From Phaeodactylibacter sp. (lineage in GTDB: Bacteria; Bacteroidota; Bacteroidia; Chitinophagales; Saprospiraceae), in contig NZ_JALEGS010000105.1 of assembly GCF_022763345.1 (NCBI RefSeq), positions 1 through 54,569 of the forward strand: a stretch of DNA of 54,569 nt, in the 5' to 3' direction. Both the position numbers and the translations under genes were made by a program. Positions 7,353 through 15,916 of this stretch are shown here, in pieces; within the stretch, counting starts at the first letter, position 1, and the number at the start of each line of letters is the position of its first letter. The notes under the pieces were generated by a model. That model saw only the letters and a list, made by a program, of their open reading frames with translations, searched no databases and was not told the DNA's origin.

Positions 7353-9718
7353 CCAATTATATAGGCAAGGCCGTCAAGCGCGTAGAGGATAAGCGTTTCC
7401 TCACGGGCAAAGGCCGCTACACCGATGATATTGTGCTGCCGGGCATGCTGTACGCTTATATTGTGCGCAGCCCCTACGCACACGCAAAAATCAATAATTT
7501 AGACACGAGCCGGGCTGAAAAGATGGACGGTGTCGTCAAAATTTATACCGGAAAGGATATTGCCGATTCCGGCATTAATGGCATCCCAACCGGCTGGCAG
7601 GTCAACTTCAAAAATGGTGATACCATGAAGGAACCGCCCCACCCGCTGCTGGTTGCCGATAAAGCCCGCTACATGGGCGACGGCGTGGCCGTAGTGATCG
7701 CAGAAAGCAGGGAAGAAGCCCGGGATGCTGCTGACGAAATCGACATCGACTGGGAAGAACTCCCGGCTGTAGCCAATGCCAAAAAGGCTACTGAAGACGG
7801 CGCGCCCCTCGTACACGACGAAGCGCCGAACAACAAGTGCTTCGACTGGGAACTGGGCAACCCCAAGGAGGAGGTCGATAAGGCGATGAAGCAGGCGCAT
7901 CATATCACCACGCTTGAGTTCACCAATCAGCGGGTGATCCCGAATGCGATGGAAACGCGGGCTGCTATCGGGCAGTACGAAGAAGCCACCGGAAAATACA
8001 CCCTGTATACCACCTCACAAAACCCACACCTGACTCGGCTGTTGCTTTGTGCCTTCGTGCTGGGCATCCCTGAGCACCGCGTCCGTGTGGTCGCCCCGGA
8101 CGTAGGCGGCGGCTTTGGCAGCAAAATCTTCCATTACGCCGAGGAGGCACTGATGATCTGGTGCTCCGAACGCCTGAAGCGCCCGGTAAAGTGGACTTCC
8201 GACCGCAGCGAAGCATTCATGACGGATGCGCACGGCCGTGACCATATTTCCAAAGCGGAAATGGGCTTCGATAAAGAAGGCAATGTATTGGCGCTGCGGG
8301 TCAAAACCCACGCTAACCTGGGTGCCTACCTGTCTACTTTTGCGCCTTGTGTGCCCACCTGGCTGCACGGCACGCTGATGCAGGGGCTGTACGTCACCCC
8401 CAAAATAAATGTGGACGTAACCGGTGTCTTTACGAATACGGTAATGGTAGACGCCTACCGGGGCGCCGGCCGGCCAGAAGCCACCTACTTGTTGGAGCGC
8501 CTCATGGATACGGCCGCTTTGGAGATGGATATGGACCCTGCCGAACTCCGCCTGAAGAATTTCATCCCTCCATTTGATGGGGTGGAACAGCCGGGCTACC
8601 AGACACAGGTCGCCCTTCAATACGATAGCGGGAATTATCATGCCGTGCTGAAGCGTGCCCTGGAGATGGTCGGTTACGAAAAATTCCGCAAGGAGCAGGC
8701 GGAAGCCCGCAAGGAAGGCAAGCTGCTGGGCATCGGGTTTTCCACCTATATTGAAGCTTGCGGTATTGCGCCATCGGCAGTGGTTGGAGCACTCGGTGCT
8801 CGGGCCGGCTTATATGAAGTCGGTCAGGTAAGGGTACAGCCCACCGGCAAAGTCAGCGTATTTACCGGAGCACACTCCCACGGGCAAGGTCATGAAACGA
8901 CCTTCGCGCAAGTGGTAGCGGACCGCCTTGGTATTCCATTGGATGACGTGGAAATTATACACGGCGATTCCGATTCGGTCGCCTTCGGTATGGGCACCTA
9001 CGGGTCGCGTAGCCTGGCGGTAGGAGGCAGCGCCATCGTAAAGAGCCTGGATAAAATCATTGAAAAAGGCGCCAAGATTGCTGCCCACAAACTGGAAGCC
9101 GCTGAGGAAGACCTGGAGTTCGCGGAGGGCAAATGGACAGTAAAAGGAACCGATAAGGGTATTGCTTTTGGGGATGTGGCACTGACGGCTTACGTGCCTC
9201 ACGATTATCCGGAAGGCGTAGAGCCTGGCATGGACTTTTCCAGCTTCTACGATCCGGCCAATTTTACCTATCCTTATGGTGCCCACGTAGCGATTGTGGA
9301 AGTTGACAAGGATACTGGCCATACAAAGCTAAAGCGATTCATTGCAGTAGATGATGTAGGCAACGTCATCAACCCTATGATCGTGGATGGGCAAATCCAC
9401 GGCGGGCTGGCGCAGGGCATCGGGCAGGCGCTTTTTGAAGGGGCGATGTATGACGAAGACGGACAGCTCATCAATGGCTCCTATATGGATTACACCATGC
9501 CACGGGCGGATGACCTGCCAAGTTTCGAGATTGACCGTACGGTGACGCCCTGCCCGCACAACCCACTGGGCGTGAAAGGCGCCGGGGAGGCGGGCTGTAT
9601 CGGGTCCACGCCGGCGGTAGTCAATGCTGTGATGGATGCCCTCCGGCCGTTCGGTATCAAGAAAGACCTGGAGATGCCACTGACGCCTGAGCGCGTGTGG
9701 CGGCACATGCAGAGCTAA
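7349..9718 (+). CDS. coxL: Form II CoxL-like molybdopterin-binding catalytic subunit
   Basis: 789-residue large subunit of the xanthine oxidase/CO dehydrogenase superfamily. The active-site loop reads AYRGAGR (369-375), the form II signature; true aerobic CO dehydrogenases (form I) have AYxCSFR with a catalytic cysteine, which is absent here. The catalytic glutamate is present in KGAGEAG (Glu747). Other cofactor-contact segments include GGGFGSK and GQGHETTFAQVVAD. Form II enzymes may oxidise various aldehydes, heterocycles or carboxylates, so CO should not be assumed. Operon context with coxG, S, M, D and divergent xdhC supports a complete three-subunit enzyme carrying Mo cofactor, two 2Fe-2S clusters and FAD. 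Confidence 0.93.
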   Translation: MTNYIGKAVKRVEDKRFLTGKGRYTDDIVLPGMLYAYIVRSPYAHAKINNLDTSRAEKMDGVVKIYTGKDIADSGINGIPTGWQVNFKNGDTMKEPPHPLLVADKARYMGDGVAVVIAESREEARDAADEIDIDWEELPAVANAKKATEDGAPLVHDEAPNNKCFDWELGNPKEEVDKAMKQAHHITTLEFTNQRVIPNAMETRAAIGQYEEATGKYTLYTTSQNPHLTRLLLCAFVLGIPEHRVRVVAPDVGGGFGSKIFHYAEEALMIWCSERLKRPVKWTSDRSEAFMTDAHGRDHISKAEMGFDKEGNVLALRVKTHANLGAYLSTFAPCVPTWLHGTLMQGLYVTPKINVDVTGVFTNTVMVDAYRGAGRPEATYLLERLMDTAALEMDMDPAELRLKNFIPPFDGVEQPGYQTQVALQYDSGNYHAVLKRALEMVGYEKFRKEQAEARKEGKLLGIGFSTYIEACGIAPSAVVGALGARAGLYEVGQVRVQPTGKVSVFTGAHSHGQGHETTFAQVVADRLGIPLDDVEIIHGDSDSVAFGMGTYGSRSLAVGGSAIVKSLDKIIEKGAKIAAHKLEAAEEDLEFAEGKWTVKGTDKGIAFGDVALTAYVPHDYPEGVEPGMDFSSFYDPANFTYPYGAHVAIVEVDKDTGHTKLKRFIAVDDVGNVINPMIVDGQIHGGLAQGIGQALFEGAMYDEDGQLINGSYMDYTMPRADDLPSFEIDRTVTPCPHNPLGVKGAGEAGCIGSTPAVVNAVMDALRPFGIKKDLEMPLTPERVWRHMQS

Positions 9719-9751
9719 TCTATTGTCAGACTTTCAAACTCAACAACAACC

Positions 9752-10606
9752 ATGGTAACCAATAAATTTGATTACATCCGCGCCGAGTCCGTAGACGACG
9801 CCATCACCCTGATGGTCAAGCACGGCATGGATGCCAAACTACTGGCAGGGGGGCACAGCCTCATTCCTGCCATGAAGCTGCGGCTCAATGCGCCCGGCGT
9901 ACTTATCGATATCCGAAAAATTCAGGAGCTACGCTACATCAAGAAGGATGGCAATAAGCTGGTCATAGGTGCCGGTGCCACCCATCACGATGTGGCTACT
10001 TCTGAACTGGCGCACCAAACCTACAGTATGCTGCCGGAAGCTGCCGACCTTATCGGTGATCAGCAGGTGCGCAATATGGGTACGATTGGGGGCAGCCTTG
10101 CTCACGCGGACCCCGCTGCCGACTGGCCCGGTGTGATGATTGCTGCCGGGGCATCCGTTCACCTCAAAGGGCCGGACGGGGAGCGTAGTGTGCCCGCCGA
10201 GGACTTCTTCACCGGATTCTATATGACCGAACTGCAGGAGAATGAGCTGCTGACGGCAATCAGCATCCCATTGCCGCCGGAAGGTACCCGCAGTACCTAT
10301 CAGAAATTTATGCAGCCGGCCTCCCGCTTTGCAATTGTCGGTGCCGCCGCCGCAGTGACGGTCAAAGGTGGGAAGATAGAGCGCGTCAAGGTCGGCATCA
10401 ATGGCCTGGCGGATGCCGCTTTTGCTGCGGGTAATATCGAAAAAGCCCTGGTGGGCAAGGAGCCTACGGAAGCCAATATCGATGCTGCCGTGGAAGGCAC
10501 CGGAGCGGATGCAATGGTCATGGCAGACCACTTTGCCTCCGAAGAATACCGTTTACATTTAGCGAAAGTCTATGCCAAACGGGCATTGATGGCCGCTACG
10601 CAATAG
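9752..10606 (+). CDS. coxM: FAD-binding subunit of the molybdenum hydroxylase
   Basis: 284-residue medium subunit. The two FAD-binding motifs are visible: AGGHS (32-36) followed by LIPAMKLR, and TIGGS (111-115) followed by LAHADPAADWP. The C-terminal CO-dehydrogenase flavoprotein domain follows (about residues 175-280). It accepts electrons from the iron-sulfur subunit and passes them to an acceptor that the sequence does not reveal. It lies 33 bases after coxL in the same operon. Length and motifs are ordinary. Confidence 0.93.
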   Translation: MVTNKFDYIRAESVDDAITLMVKHGMDAKLLAGGHSLIPAMKLRLNAPGVLIDIRKIQELRYIKKDGNKLVIGAGATHHDVATSELAHQTYSMLPEAADLIGDQQVRNMGTIGGSLAHADPAADWPGVMIAAGASVHLKGPDGERSVPAEDFFTGFYMTELQENELLTAISIPLPPEGTRSTYQKFMQPASRFAIVGAAAAVTVKGGKIERVKVGINGLADAAFAAGNIEKALVGKEPTEANIDAAVEGTGADAMVMADHFASEEYRLHLAKVYAKRALMAATQ

Positions 10607-10704
10607 CCACTTTTCAAAGTAGTGTATGAAACTTGAATGATTGGAGACTGCCGGGTGGTGATGCCGCCCGGCAGTACTGTTTAACTGAACCTTTCCAAGC
10701 CGTT

Positions 10705-11607
10705 ATGATCAAAAACGAGGGCTTACAGCACATTCAGCAAATGCTTTACGAGCAGGGCTATATCACAGAGCCTTCTATCGTAATGTCCGTATTTCTGGCC
10801 AAGGAACTGCGCAAGCCCCTTCTGATTGAAGGGCCGGCCGGCGTAGGCAAAACGGAAATCGCCAAAGTGATGAGCCGGGCGTTGGATACCGACCTCATCC
10901 GCCTGCAGTGCTACGAAGGGCTTGATGCTACCCACGCTATTTACGAATGGAATTATCAGCAGCAGCTGCTACACCTCAAAATGGACGAGCATAGCGGCAA
11001 AACGCTGGAGGAAAAAGAACGCAATATCTTCAGCGAACGCTTTCTGCTCAAGCGCCCCCTGCTTCAAGCCATTACCCACCAAAAAGCCCCGGTCTTACTG
11101 ATCGATGAGATTGACCGGGCTGATGAGGAATTTGAGAGTTTCCTGCTCGAAGTCCTCTCCGACTGGCAGATCAGCATCCCGGAAATCGGGACCATCAAAG
11201 CCAGTCATATTCCGCAGGTGATCGTCACCAGCAACCGGGTGCGGGAACTTTCGGAAGCCCTGCGCCGCCGCTGCCTTTACCTCTACATTTCTTATCCTGA
11301 ATTTGAAAAGGAACTGCAGATTGTGCGCAGCAAAGTACCGGGTATAGACGAAGACCTGAGCCGGCAGATTTGCGCCTTTATGCAGGAGGTCCGTCAAATG
11401 CGCCTGGAGAAAGTTCCGGGTATCGCTGAAACGCTGGACTGGGCCATGGCGCTCTCCGCGCTCCACATTGACCACCTCGATAAAAGCATCGTGGAGTCCA
11501 CCCTGGGTATTGTCCTCAAGGACTGGCAGGATATCCGCCACACGCAGGATTCCCTCTCGGAGTTGTTTGAGAAGGTGGGGGCTATTTCGAAACTGGAAGA
11601 CCTGTAA
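10705..11607 (+). CDS. coxD: MoxR-type AAA+ ATPase, CoxD-like
   Basis: About 300 residues from the ATG at 10705; a TTG-initiated extension to 10633 adds 24 residues that do not resemble the family. Walker A is GPAGVGKT (43-50), Walker B VLLIDEIDRADEEF (about 130-143), and an arginine-rich sensor region ALRRRCLY follows. CoxD is a membrane-associated chaperone that helps build the sulfurated copper-molybdenum site of CO dehydrogenase. MoxR ATPases normally work with a von Willebrand factor A partner (CoxE) encoded next door; here the next gene is an unrelated exported protein 237 bases away, and no VWA gene occurs in the window. It closes the cox operon. Confidence 0.9.
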   Translation: MIKNEGLQHIQQMLYEQGYITEPSIVMSVFLAKELRKPLLIEGPAGVGKTEIAKVMSRALDTDLIRLQCYEGLDATHAIYEWNYQQQLLHLKMDEHSGKTLEEKERNIFSERFLLKRPLLQAITHQKAPVLLIDEIDRADEEFESFLLEVLSDWQISIPEIGTIKASHIPQVIVTSNRVRELSEALRRRCLYLYISYPEFEKELQIVRSKVPGIDEDLSRQICAFMQEVRQMRLEKVPGIAETLDWAMALSALHIDHLDKSIVESTLGIVLKDWQDIRHTQDSLSELFEKVGAISKLEDL

Positions 11608-11844
11608 AGGTGTGGCGTCTCCACATAATGAAGGCAGGACTGTAGAAGGATGTAGAACGGTGTTTTAAATAGCCAAATAGGGAGGCAGTTGCACCGTTAT
11701 TTCCTTAGTATCAGCTAACAAGCCACTAATGACTGAAAAATAAGCCGCCCCTGCGTCTGCTGCCAGGCAATTATTGGTATTTAGACCGGATAGGGAGTTG
11801 CAGAACGCACAAAAATTGTATTTTAGCCCAAAATCAAGTTAGTT

Positions 11845-12255
11845 ATGAAATATATCGTTGTTATCGCACTCTTATTGGGCGCATCCATCCACCTTCAGGC
11901 ACAGGCTGTCGACAAAGCCCAGGTGAATGCGGCAGCGGAAGCCCTGATTGCTACCTATCAGCTGACAGAAGCACAGGAGGCCGGGGCGTATACTATTGCA
12001 GAACGGCGCCTTCGGAATCAATCGGAAATAGCCCACCTTGCCTCTTCCGACCAAAAGCTCTACCTGCAAAAGAAAAATGCAATCCGAGAAGGAGAAATCG
12101 TCTCTCTTGAGCGGCTGCTCAATCAGGAACAACTCCCTATTCTGAGGGAACAGATGATCGAACGGCGAAAAAAAGAGTCGGAGCTGATCAAAAAAATGAA
12201 AGCCCAGGGCGCTACTCGTGAGGAAATCCAACTCGCAGTCTGGGAAATGGAATAA
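11845..12255 (+). CDS. Small exported helical protein, Spy-like composition
   Basis: 136 residues. A signal peptide (MKYIVVIALLLGASIHLQAQA, in two parts MKYIVVIALLLGAS and IHLQAQA) is followed by a highly charged, helix-rich mature part with many Glu, Gln, Arg and Lys, for example EQMIERRKKESELIKKMKAQG. The layout recalls periplasmic Spy/CpxP-like or DUF-type chaperone proteins of Bacteroidota, but no diagnostic motif is visible. It is a single-gene unit: an intrinsic terminator follows seven bases after the stop, and a 237-base spacer separates it from coxD. A role is not assigned. Confidence 0.7.
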   Translation: MKYIVVIALLLGASIHLQAQAVDKAQVNAAAEALIATYQLTEAQEAGAYTIAERRLRNQSEIAHLASSDQKLYLQKKNAIREGEIVSLERLLNQEQLPILREQMIERRKKESELIKKMKAQGATREEIQLAVWEME

Positions 12256-12261
12256 AAAATA

Positions 12262-12289
12262 AGCGGTTCGTCAAGGGCCGCTTTTTTTA
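12262..12289 (+). terminator. Intrinsic terminator after the small exported protein
   Basis: Stem AGCGG (12262-12266) with CCGCT (12278-12282) followed by a run of seven T. Confidence 0.75.
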
Positions 12290-12491
12290 TTTGCCAACAA
12301 CTATTCTTCGTTTATTGATGTAATATTAGCGGTGCCGTAAAATATATGTATCATCAAGCAGGGCCTTCCCAACATAATCCCTGATTTTAATGATCCTCTT
12401 CGGCAGAATACCTACGAACAGGATTTGCTGTCTTGTGTTTTACCTGTACGGTTACCTTTTTACATGACACCATAATAACTATAAAGCATTA

Positions 12492-13811
12492 ATGGATCCT
12501 TTAAAAACGAAATTCAACGAAAAAGCGACCGCTCTGCGGACTGAAATTCGTGCTATGCTCAAAGAGCACGGCAACAAAAAATTTGACGAAGTCACCCTGA
12601 AACAGATTTATGGTGGTGCCCGCGGTATCAAAACCATGATTTGGGAAACCTCCCAGCTTGACCCCATCGAAGGGATCAGGTTCCGGGGCTATTCCATCCC
12701 TGAACTCCGGGAAGTGCTCCCCAAAGGCCCCGATGGCAAAGAGCCTCGCCCTGAAGGCTTGTTCTGGCTGATGCTGGTTGGTGAAATCCCAACGGAGCAG
12801 GAAGTCAAGTGGCTCACGGAGCAGTGGCTAACCCGAAGCCATGTGCCGGAGCACACCTTTAAGGTGTTGGACAGCTTACCTGTGAATACCCACCCAATGA
12901 CGCAGTTCTCTCTTGCTATTGCTTCCATGCAAACGGAAAGCTGCTTCGCCCGTCGCTACGATGAGGGTATCGACAAGGCAGATTACTGGGATCCGACTTA
13001 TGAAGATACGATGAACCTCATCGCCCGGTTGCCGCGTATCGCAGCTTACATCTACCGCCGTACGTACCACAATGGAGATCACATCTCCCCTGATGTCTCT
13101 CAGGACTGGTCCGGCAACTTTGCCCATATGCTGGGTATAGAGGGAGGTGACTTTAAAAACCTCATGCGGCTTTACCTGACGATCCACGCTGATCACGAAG
13201 GTGGAAATGCTTCTGCCCATGCCACGCACCTGGTAGGGTCCACCCTTAGCGATGCTTACTACTCTCTCGCTGGAGGTATGAATGCCCTGGCTGGCCCACT
13301 CCATGGCCTGGCGAATCAGGAAGTCATCCGCTGGATTTTCAAAATGCTGGACGCCCTGGGAACCAAGTCGCCTTCCAAAGAGCAGATTGCCGACTATGTG
13401 AACAGCACGCTGTCTGCCGGACAGGTCATTCCGGGTTACGGCCACGCGGTTTTGCGGCAGCCTGACCCCCGCTTCATGGCGCAGAAGCGCTTTGCGGAAG
13501 AATACATTAAGGACGATGAAGTGGTCAAGGTGGTTTGGAAAATATTCGATGTAGTGCCGCCAATCCTGGAAAGCCTGGGCAAAGTGAAGAACCCATGGCC
13601 TAACGTGGATGCCCACTCAGGTGCACTGTTGGTGCATTACGGGCTGAAGGAATACAGCTTCTATACCGTACTGTTCGGTGTGTCTCGCGCATTGGGTGTG
13701 CTTTCTGCCCTATGCTGGTCACGCGCGCTGGGCTTCCCGCTGGAACGGCCAAAATCCGTTACCACGGAATGGGTGAAAAGCACCCTTGCAAAAATGGAGC
13801 AGGAAGCTTAA
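12492..13811 (+). CDS. gltA: Citrate synthase, eukaryotic (Si) type
   Basis: 439 residues. The sequence follows the mitochondrial-type citrate synthases (opening IYGGARGIKTMIWETSQLDP; FRGYSIPELREVLPK) rather than the common bacterial hexameric type. The catalytic triad is visible: histidine in AGPLHGLANQE, histidine in PGYGHAVLRQPDPR and aspartate in PNVDAHSGALL. It condenses acetyl-CoA and oxaloacetate at the entry of the TCA cycle. It stands alone between two intrinsic terminators with a 200-base upstream spacer; a near-consensus -7 box TACCTTTT occurs about 30 bases before the start. The assignment is secure. Confidence 0.96.
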   Translation: MDPLKTKFNEKATALRTEIRAMLKEHGNKKFDEVTLKQIYGGARGIKTMIWETSQLDPIEGIRFRGYSIPELREVLPKGPDGKEPRPEGLFWLMLVGEIPTEQEVKWLTEQWLTRSHVPEHTFKVLDSLPVNTHPMTQFSLAIASMQTESCFARRYDEGIDKADYWDPTYEDTMNLIARLPRIAAYIYRRTYHNGDHISPDVSQDWSGNFAHMLGIEGGDFKNLMRLYLTIHADHEGGNASAHATHLVGSTLSDAYYSLAGGMNALAGPLHGLANQEVIRWIFKMLDALGTKSPSKEQIADYVNSTLSAGQVIPGYGHAVLRQPDPRFMAQKRFAEEYIKDDEVVKVVWKIFDVVPPILESLGKVKNPWPNVDAHSGALLVHYGLKEYSFYTVLFGVSRALGVLSALCWSRALGFPLERPKSVTTEWVKSTLAKMEQEA

Positions 13812-13820
13812 CCGACTTAA

Positions 13821-13856
13821 AAAAGGCAGTTGTCTACCAAGGCAGCTGCCTTTTTT
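13821..13856 (+). terminator. Intrinsic terminator after citrate synthase
   Basis: Stem AAAAGGCAG (13821-13829) with CTGCCTTTT (13846-13854), then continued T-run. Confidence 0.85.
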
Positions 13857-13921
13857 CCTCCCTGCGGTCTGTCTCTGTTCAAACTTCCCGTCTATAAAAT
13901 CCTTTATTCCTAAAATTCCTT

Positions 13922-13929
13922 TATTTTTG
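13922..13929 (+). promoter_or_regulatory. Candidate -7 box for gcvH
   Basis: TATTTTTG is a full match to the Bacteroidota TAnnTTTG box, 74 bases upstream of gcvH. No TTG is seen at the usual -33 distance. Confidence 0.4.
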
Positions 13930-14003
13930 ACCGCGCCGGGCATTCCCCCTACCGCTAAGTAGGTTCAGCCTGGCAACAGAAAACGAAAATAACTCTAAGA
14001 AAT

Positions 14004-14396
14004 ATGGAATTTCCTGATACGCTCAAGTATACGAATGAGCACGAATGGGTCCGCGTAGAAGAAGGCAACATCGCTTATGTTGGCATTACAGATTTTGCGC
14101 AGGGCGAACTGGACGAGCTGGTCTACGTTGAAGTAGAAACGGTCGATGAAACCCTGGATAAGGACGAAGTCTTCGGAACCGTGGAAGCCGTAAAAACAAC
14201 GTCTGAGCTCTTTATGCCGGTTTCTGGCAAAATACTGGAATTCAATCCTCAGATTGATGAAACAGATGGGGATAACCCTACGCTAGTCAATGAAGACCCC
14301 TACGGAGAAGGCTGGATCGTTAAGATTGAAATGACCAACCCTGCTGAACTCGAAGAACTGATGGATGCAGAAGCTTATAAAAAGCTGGTCAGCTAA
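14004..14396 (+). CDS. gcvH: Glycine cleavage system H protein
   Basis: 130-residue lipoyl carrier protein. The lipoyl-lysine is Lys64 in FGTVEAVKTTSELF, and the rest follows the family with YTNEHEWVRVEEG near the N-terminus and NPYGEGW-like DPYGEGWIVKIE near the C-terminus. It shuttles the methylamine group between P, T and L proteins of glycine cleavage. None of those partners is in the window, so the gene is separated from the rest of the system, as is usual in Bacteroidota. VanZ-like and tonB genes follow at 79 and 11 bases, and may be co-transcribed. Confidence 0.96.
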   Translation: MEFPDTLKYTNEHEWVRVEEGNIAYVGITDFAQGELDELVYVEVETVDETLDKDEVFGTVEAVKTTSELFMPVSGKILEFNPQIDETDGDNPTLVNEDPYGEGWIVKIEMTNPAELEELMDAEAYKKLVS

Positions 14397-14475
14397 AAAA
14401 AAGTAATTTTATTTCCCCATCACACACCAAAAACTCAAAGCGCTGCATCTACCCAATAAAGACAACAACAAAACG

Positions 14476-14826
14476 ATGTTGTTACCTGCCCTCGTTTGGG
14501 CAGGAGCGCTTATTTTTTTCTCAACCGGAGGGCAAGTCTCTCCACCGAAGTTAACCTCACTACTGGAGCCCGATAAGCTCGCGCACGCTGCCGCCTATTT
14601 TATACTGGCGAGCCTGCTTGCTTTCGGATTCGCCCGGTCTGGAATGAGGGGGCTGCAAAAGCACCCCATTCTTTGGGCCATTGTGATCAGCAGTTCGTTC
14701 GGTTTTGCTTTAGAAATCGTCCAATATTTGTTTTTCCCGGGGCGTCTTTTTGAGCTTTACGATATTCTTGCTAATATTATCGGCTCCGTAGCATGTGTAT
14801 TATTGTCTAGTTTTTTGATAAAATAA
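14476..14826 (+). CDS. VanZ-like membrane protein
   Basis: 116 residues with three to four hydrophobic segments (about 2-16, 38-54, 70-88, 94-114). The VanZ-type signature is present as DKLAHAAAYFILASLLAF followed by EIVQYLFFPGRLFELYDILAN, with the conserved Lys-x-x-His and Glu/Asp residues. Relatives include teicoplanin-resistance VanZ, but in Bacteroidota the family is widespread and of unknown function. It lies between gcvH and tonB on the same strand, ending 11 bases before tonB. Confidence 0.8.
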   Translation: MLLPALVWAGALIFFSTGGQVSPPKLTSLLEPDKLAHAAAYFILASLLAFGFARSGMRGLQKHPILWAIVISSSFGFALEIVQYLFFPGRLFELYDILANIIGSVACVLLSSFLIK

Positions 14827-14837
14827 ACCTTGTCAGT

Positions 14838-15740
14838 ATGGATGTTTCAATTACTGGTGGGGGATTAGCCACCGCGCTGGCGCTAATTACTGTGGGCATC
14901 GTTGCATTTATTGTAGTAATGCGCAGTATTTATTCCAAGCGTGCGAAAGAAGGGTTACAGCAATCCGACTCCGGCTCATCGCTTACCTCCAGAACCAAGT
15001 ACGCTGGTGCTGATGCTTTTAAGTACAGCGGTACGTACTTCAACCTCGGCCTCGCCCTTGCAGTGGGCCTCACTGTGCTTGCCTTCGGCTGGACACAGTA
15101 CGAAGAGGAGATTTATATTCCGGATGATGCGCTTGAGCTGCCGGATGAAATTGAGGTAGAACCCCCACGTACGGCTGAACCGCCACCCCCGCCGCCACCT
15201 CCACCACCACCCGTGATCGAAGAGGTGCCGGATGAAGAAATTCTCGAAGACGAAGAAGTCACGTTCGAGGACCAGTCAATCGACGATCAGACGATCGTAG
15301 AGGCGCCCGTTGTTGATGACGCGCCGCCACCCCCACCACCACCGCCACCCCCACCACCCAAGCCAAAGGTGGAGGAAATTTTCAAGGTTGTGGAAGACAT
15401 GCCTCGTTTCCCAGGCTGTGAAGACCTCCCAACTAAAGAGGAGCGTAAACAGTGTGCGGATAAAAAAATGCTTGAATTCATCTACAAAAACATCAAGTAC
15501 CCGGCTATTGCCCGGGAGAACGGTGTGGAAGGTACTGCAGTGGTGCAGTTCGTTGTAGAGACGGATGGTTCCATCACAGATGCCAACGTCGTGCGTGACC
15601 CCGGTGCGCAAACCGGTGCAGAAGCACTGCGGGTGGTTAACCTGATGAAAGAACAGGGAATTCAGTGGATCCCCGGTAAGCAGCGTGGACGTGCCGTTCG
15701 CGTACAGTTTAACCTGCCGGTCCGTTTCCGCCTTGAGTAG
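14838..15740 (+). CDS. tonB: TonB energy transducer with two polyproline runs
   Basis: 300 residues. An N-terminal hydrophobic segment (about 10-28) and a second one (about 68-84, NLGLALAVGLTVLAFGW) precede a periplasmic linker with runs of 11 and 12 consecutive prolines separated by an acidic stretch. The C-terminal TonB domain follows: YPAIARENGVEGTAVVQF and the final VRVQFNLPVRFRLE. It couples the inner-membrane proton gradient to outer-membrane receptors. The extra N-terminal membrane segment is unusual compared with enterobacterial TonB but common in this lineage. The polyproline runs should need elongation factor P. An intrinsic terminator follows. Confidence 0.92.
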   Translation: MDVSITGGGLATALALITVGIVAFIVVMRSIYSKRAKEGLQQSDSGSSLTSRTKYAGADAFKYSGTYFNLGLALAVGLTVLAFGWTQYEEEIYIPDDALELPDEIEVEPPRTAEPPPPPPPPPPPVIEEVPDEEILEDEEVTFEDQSIDDQTIVEAPVVDDAPPPPPPPPPPPPKPKVEEIFKVVEDMPRFPGCEDLPTKEERKQCADKKMLEFIYKNIKYPAIARENGVEGTAVVQFVVETDGSITDANVVRDPGAQTGAEALRVVNLMKEQGIQWIPGKQRGRAVRVQFNLPVRFRLE

Positions 15741-15762
15741 TACACTACTTTGGTTTTCCTAT

Positions 15763-15801
15763 AAAACGGCTGATGGCTCTGAGGAGCGGTCAGCCGTTTT
15801 T
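15763..15801 (+). terminator. Intrinsic terminator after tonB
   Basis: Stem AAAACGGCTGA (15763-15773) with TCAGCCGTTTT (15790-15800) and further T residues. Confidence 0.85.
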
Positions 15802-15916
15802 GCTTTTATGGCCACCTGCCCAACCAATCCTGCTGCTACTCCGTTAATTGAAAAGAAAAAGCATACCTTTTCCTCTGGAAAAACGTTTGGGATATAATAG
15901 CTACAACGATACATTG

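Noticed and set aside
7349..9718. Naming the large subunit an aerobic CO dehydrogenase
   Set aside because: The active-site loop is AYRGAGR (form II); the cysteine-containing form I motif is absent.
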